Positions 59,383-64,000 of a stretch of 64,000 bases of DNA are shown here, piece after piece. A program made the translations under genes and the position numbers. Positions within the stretch are counted from its first letter, which is position 1. Each line of letters opens with the position of its first letter. Source of the stretch: Crossaster papposus (Eukaryota > Echinodermata > Asteroidea > Velatida > Solasteridae); NCBI GenBank assembly GCA_037893245.1, contig JBAIAA010000436.1, positions 62,001-126,000 on the forward strand, written 5' to 3'. The notes beneath the pieces are model-generated. The model did no database searches, was not told the DNA's origin, and saw only the letters and a list, made by a program, of their open reading frames with translations.

Positions 59383-62300
59383 ATGTCAACAAGTAAGTGC
59401 CAGAAATGGGCCGAGTTTTGTGTGCTTTCTAATGGGGGAAAGCAAATCTATATAGAGTTGAATGGAGGATGGGCTATTTGAAAATAATAACTAGTTTGAA
59501 ATACATTCAAACTTATAATTGTCATTTATTTTCTCTTGCTCTTTCCTCATGCAGATTTCAACGGTGTGGCAGAGGTACACAATCCTGGACCTGGCGGCTC
59601 AGGCGGCGAGAGAAAATGGAAAAGTTACAAACTTCTGGTTGACCCAATTTTGAAGAAGGGCCAGCAGAAGTTGTACCGCTATGATGGGGTGGCTCCAGGG
59701 CCATCGGTAAGGGCGACATCAAGTTGTGGCCCAAGACTGAAAGAGTCGATGATTGCCTTTCAATCAAAGTTTCGTCTACACAAGTTCTGATTACTAACCA
59801 GTTCGCGCCAAGATTATTTTAACATCACTGAGCCGAGGGGCTGGATTATTTTTAACGAAACTCGATCCGAAGCGGGTTCAGGCCGATAGTGCCGGGAAGC
59901 ACACCCACGCATTTCCGAGCTTGCTCGCTGCTGACAGACTTTTCCGAACTTGAACTTGGCATGTTTATGTGTCATCAGTTTTGAGTTTTGGGAAAACGTT
60001 GCGTTAATATACGTCATCCCGCGCAAACTGGCTAAGTAGGCGTAAACAAACAAATAAAAAGTCAAATAATGGCTATGAAAAATTGTCAAGTGCTTGAATT
60101 AAAAATGACCGTTAATCCTAGTTGCAATAAAGTCCTCGCAAGTTTACAAGTCACAATTGTTTTATGAATTGTGACAAATTCGTAATTTTGGTTATGCACC
60201 CCCTTTCCTCTTCGAGATGTTTTCAAAGATTCTGGATGACCTCACAAAAAGTGAGGCGGATCTAACAAAACGTTTCAGAATCTGAATGATGTACCAAAAA
60301 GCTTCAGAATACAATTTGTAATAGAAACTAGACTTTCTTGGACCAGTTAAAATACTGAAAGCTCTAAGTAAGCTTTTTTAAGAGACACCTTAAAAAAAAA
60401 TCAACATCTGTTTTACTGATCATTTTTATTCTTGCATTGTTGCAGGGTGCTGACTTCTCTGTCAAAATTGTACGAGACCCGAGGTCGAGGTTGTCAAGAT
60501 TTTGGAAAGGTCGTGAAAAGTATGATCTTCCTGTCCCCAAATTTAAGGTATGTACTATCTCTATATGAGCAGTTAATAATATTAACTTTTAATATAATAA
60601 TATTAACCGTTGACCCTTCTTCTCTCAGTCAGTTAGAGAACAAGATCTAGGAGATAGCGCTTCCCCCCCCCCCCCCCCCTCTCAATTTCTAATTAGTTCA
60701 TCTCATCCCATCAGTGACAACCTTCATTGTAGTATGTGTCAGAATTTTTTTGACATTTCCCAACAACATTTCTTGAACATTTTGGAGTATCTAGCATTAG
60801 TTTGTAAATGCTTGTTACCCAAAAGTGATCTTCGTATCTATATTTATTGTCTTTGATTCCAGTATGACAATCATTATGTCGGGGAGCTTCCCCCAAAGCA
60901 GTGCACCATCACCAACCTCAACGACAACGTGCGGGAGGCCTTCTTGCACAACATGTGCGAAAAGTTTGGCACCATTGAGGACATCAACATCTGCTTGCAC
61001 CCTAAGACCCGCAAACACCTTGGGCTGGCCAGCATTACGTTCAGCACAACACGGGCTGCTAAGCAGGCTGTGTTGGAGCTGAACAGGACCTCGGTCATGG
61101 GCAAGATCATCATAGTCCAGATTGATGCTGGAGGTAAGACATTCCTCTTATTTAGGAGAGGTTGGGGTAGAGTTTGGTTTCAATGCAGCCTTCGTCCAGC
61201 CTTTTGTATTCCTCTAAACAACAGCTGGTCCCTGATAGTCAATATTTGATTTTCTGTCGCAGGCACAGAATGTGAGAGGATGTTTGACTGCCTTGTCAAC
61301 AGCTCCACCCCAAGTAGCTCCAGCTCCACGCCTCGCGACCCCCGACATGGACTGGCTACTCCAGACACACCCACCCCACGCAGCGCCGGGAGCGGAGATC
61401 CCAGAAGACTCTCCGCGGAAGGCAAGACCCCTTTAACTTCGGAAGGCACCCCGCGGAGCATACCCGATCACCCGTTTGCATTCCCAGAACCACCCCCAGC
61501 TGTTTACCCAATGGGCTCAGACCAAGGGTTTGCTGTACCCCCAATGTCAGCTACAACCCCAGTGCTAAGTGGAAACTTTGCAGGTATGAATATTCAGGAC
61601 TATAGGGGGAATCCCCCAGGAGCTTTTCCTCAGGATTTTAATCGGGGCAACATGGAGCAGTACCCAGCTCAATGTGGTAACTTCATGCCTCTGGAGCACC
61701 ATGGGATGTTTCAGAGGCCACCTCTTGAACAGAGGATCCTTCCACCAGGCTATCGGGACCCAAACACCAACATGCAGTATCCCCCACAGATGCCTCCTTT
61801 GCACAATATGTCCATGCAGCCTGGCTTCCATCCAGGACATCCCAACTCAAACTACAACATGTATCAGGACAGCCAGGCTTGGGATAACCAAAACTATGGG
61901 CAACAGGGGACTGGGGACAACTATGGCTATTCAAATCAGCAACATGATGCACAGTTAGGGTATGGGAATCAGGGACAGCCAGGCCAATGGGTACATCAGT
62001 TTAATAGGCAGAGCTCCCAACGAGACTTTCAAGCACAAGAGCATCAAGACCCGGACTCTTCCTACTCGCATGGGAGTTCTGCTGAAAAGGATCAGTCCAA
62101 AGATGATCAGAGAAGCAAAACGAAATCTAGGAACCACCAAAAAGATTTGCCTGCCTCGGCCGAAGACAGCAACACAGCAGACACGGAACTTGCCACAGAG
62201 GGGACATCCTCCACACCTGTCCAGGATGAGGAGGTGAAAGAGCCGGCCACAGAAGGGGAAGAAGATGAAGCTGCATCTGAGACAAGCGAGCCAAACATGA

Positions 62301-64000
62301 GTCTGGACTCGCGCATTGAGGCTCTTTTACAACGCCAATCAGGAATGGGATTTGCCTTTGAGATGGATTCCACATTGAATTCTGGCCAAGAAAGTACTAG
62401 CAACAATGCGGCGGGCGAGTTCAGCCCCTGTCTGTCGCCCACGTCAGGGGACTCCCCACTCCTTGACGAGGGAAGCCGAAAAACTGCCTTGCAGGAGAGC
62501 AGCAGAGAACATTCCCCTGCATCACACCCCAGGTATGACAGTGTTGTCGGCAAGCACTGGGAAACCCAGGACACGTCCAAATCACACAAATCGCGCGTAG
62601 ACATGCTGCACTTGGAGAGGCAGCTTGGCCATGCTAGTTACAAGAGGCTGCAGCATGCCAGGGAGGGCAGCACAACAGATGGACTCACAGCAGAGGATTC
62701 CTGCAGCAGAGACTCGGCAACATCGTATAAATCTACACCTGAAATTCGAGACGTGGACAAAGTTTCCACCATCCCATCCGGGGCTTCGACCCCGACAGTG
62801 AATGAAAACATTAGCATCCTGAACATTGGCTCCCTAGTCAACAGAGGTCTGTCCAACCTTCGTAATACCAACGATCAGGTACCCTCGCCAGCAATTAGTG
62901 GAAGTCCCTTTATAGAGCACCAAGAAAGTATAGATGAGAGCTTGGGTTCCACGCCTGTTGAATCGGAACCGCAGACGAGTAGACTTCTGTCTGATACTCA
63001 AACTGAAAAGCAGGTAAGTTGAGCTACTGTAGTATTATTGAGTAGTTGTAAATAAAAGTAGTATTGCTGTGACCTCCAGAATACCACAAAGGTACTCATC
63101 ACCTAAAGACTGGTATGCTGCTTTTCTCTGAGTTGGTCAGAATCTTTGTTTCCAGGACACCCCCCTAAAAAAAATAATCTTCCTTGCCTGAACTACATAC
63201 CTCAATGTTTTCTTTTGTGCAGGTGCAGATTAAGATAGCTGATGCCTTGGCATCACGAAATTTGGTAGTAGCAGGTTCCCCGTCGGATATGGAGGTAGAT
63301 GATGACCGCATGAGCATGTCATCTATCAGTAGTGGGGAGGACACTAAGCTAGAGGTCAACGTTCCCATCCCCCAACCAAATGAATCCCGGACCTACAGAG
63401 CCCACATGCTCACACCTCCTCCAGGACCACCGAGCCAATGCTCCTCGGGGTACCAGTGGCCTGGTGTATCACTGCCTGGCTACAGTGGACCGTTTGCGTC
63501 AACTGGATCATCCAACTTTTCACCCAACTTGGGATTCCCTGATGTCCAGTCCCAGTATCCTGGTACGAACCCTTACGCCATACCGCCGTCGGTCAACAAT
63601 GCCCCCGGCTTCCCCACTGCCAGTGTCGCCTTGACTGCCTCCTTACCCAACCAGTTTATGAACCAGTGGGCGGGATTGGGCATGACACCGGCTCAGTTCC
63701 CTTCTAGCCCCCAGCACAACGCCATGGAGATGATTGCCCGCTTTGGGGGATTCCACATGCCATCCTTTAACCTCAACCAGGGGTTCTCTGCCGGCCAGAA
63801 TCCTTTCCAAGACCAGGTCAGAATGCCTGGCCTTGGGCAGGCGAACCAGGCCAACCAACTCAACCAGCCTTGGCCTGGAGCAATACCATCCACGCCGCAG
63901 TTCCAGCAATTCCTGCAGCAGTTCCCGCAGCAATTTCATACTCCGCCCCTGCCGAATGCCCAATCGGACCAAAATTGGTACTCCTCCCCGCCCAAGTCAG
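59383..64000 (+). CDS. SETD1: SETD1-type histone H3K4 methyltransferase, N-terminal part
   Basis: This is the 5' part of a Set1/COMPASS catalytic subunit, which trimethylates H3K4 at promoters. Exons seen: 59383-59392, 59555-59706, 60446-60547, 60863-61133, 61263-63013, and 63223 to the window end; phases agree and about 1021 residues are encoded. The N-terminal block has [10 protein letters not shown] and KLYRYDGV, then LPVPKF, all typical of SETD1A/B. The RRM (about residues 100-178) contains [15 protein letters not shown] and VMGKIIIVQ. Downstream is a long low-complexity Pro/Ser/Gln region with [11 protein letters not shown], a short segment that resembles SETD1 proteins (from memory). 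The SET and n-SET domains must lie beyond the window. The first coding exon holds only 10 nt (ATG TCA ACA A). A family A element interrupts intron 2. Confidence 0.93.
59794..60035 (+). repeat. MITE-like family A, full-length copy with CTAA flanks
   Basis: It starts CTAACCAGTTCGCGCCAAG and ends CAAACTGGCTAA. CTAA occurs as a direct repeat at both edges, unlike the usual TTAA, which supports a 4-bp target duplication. It is in SETD1 intron 2. Confidence 0.8.

Noticed and set aside
61674-62604. Other-frame ORFs over the SETD1 low-complexity exon
   Set aside because: Shadows of the true frame, which joins the RRM exons in phase.

Overview
This window is animal nuclear DNA. It has long introns, GT-AG splice sites, four conserved or partly conserved protein-coding genes, and dense short interspersed repeats. 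Non-LTR retrotransposon fragments, many TTAA-flanked miniature elements and intronic minisatellites suggest an invertebrate, plausibly a deuterostome such as an echinoderm or hemichordate. That placement is an impression, not a demonstration. Nothing in it looks bacterial or viral, and there is no CRISPR array or rRNA.

Layout. At 1-11 kb the DNA is mostly repeats, with two candidate minus-strand exons (2410-2819) and a small possible membrane-protein ORF (3160-3369). At 11.17-20.73 kb, minus strand, is a complete 12-exon gene for chaperonin CCT subunit zeta (CCT6, 532 aa). At 20.7-30.1 kb is a mobile-element-rich spacer holding a broken CR1/jockey-like retrotransposon, a second retrotransposon 3' end, a 1.2-kb TIR element carrying a SINE, and a ~640-bp inverted repeat. 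At 30.11-41.68 kb, plus strand, is a complete 15-exon gene for NADPH-cytochrome P450 reductase (POR, 682 aa). At 41.7-45.2 kb is a tail-to-tail spacer with repeats. At 45.17-58.39 kb, minus strand, is a 16-exon gene for a 1355-aa nuclear-type protein that I cannot name. It has a helical N-terminal half, an acidic and serine-rich C-terminal half, a canonical-looking PCNA-binding (PIP) box and an internal duplication. At 59.38-64.0 kb, plus strand, is the 5' part of a SETD1-type (Set1/COMPASS) histone H3K4 methyltransferase gene with its RRM; it runs off the window.

The genes are housekeeping neighbours and do not form a pathway. SETD1 and the PIP-box gene are divergent, with start codons about 1 kb apart, so they may share a promoter region. 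CCT6 and POR are also divergent but 9.4 kb apart. Exon models were built by hand from splice sites; for the three complete genes every exon phase closes and the total is a whole number of codons.

The most unusual feature is the repeat landscape. At least four families of short elements (here A, B, D and F) all have inverted termini beginning at TTAA. One family ends in telomere-like CCCTAAC / GTTAGGG and has internally repetitive, copy-specific interiors.
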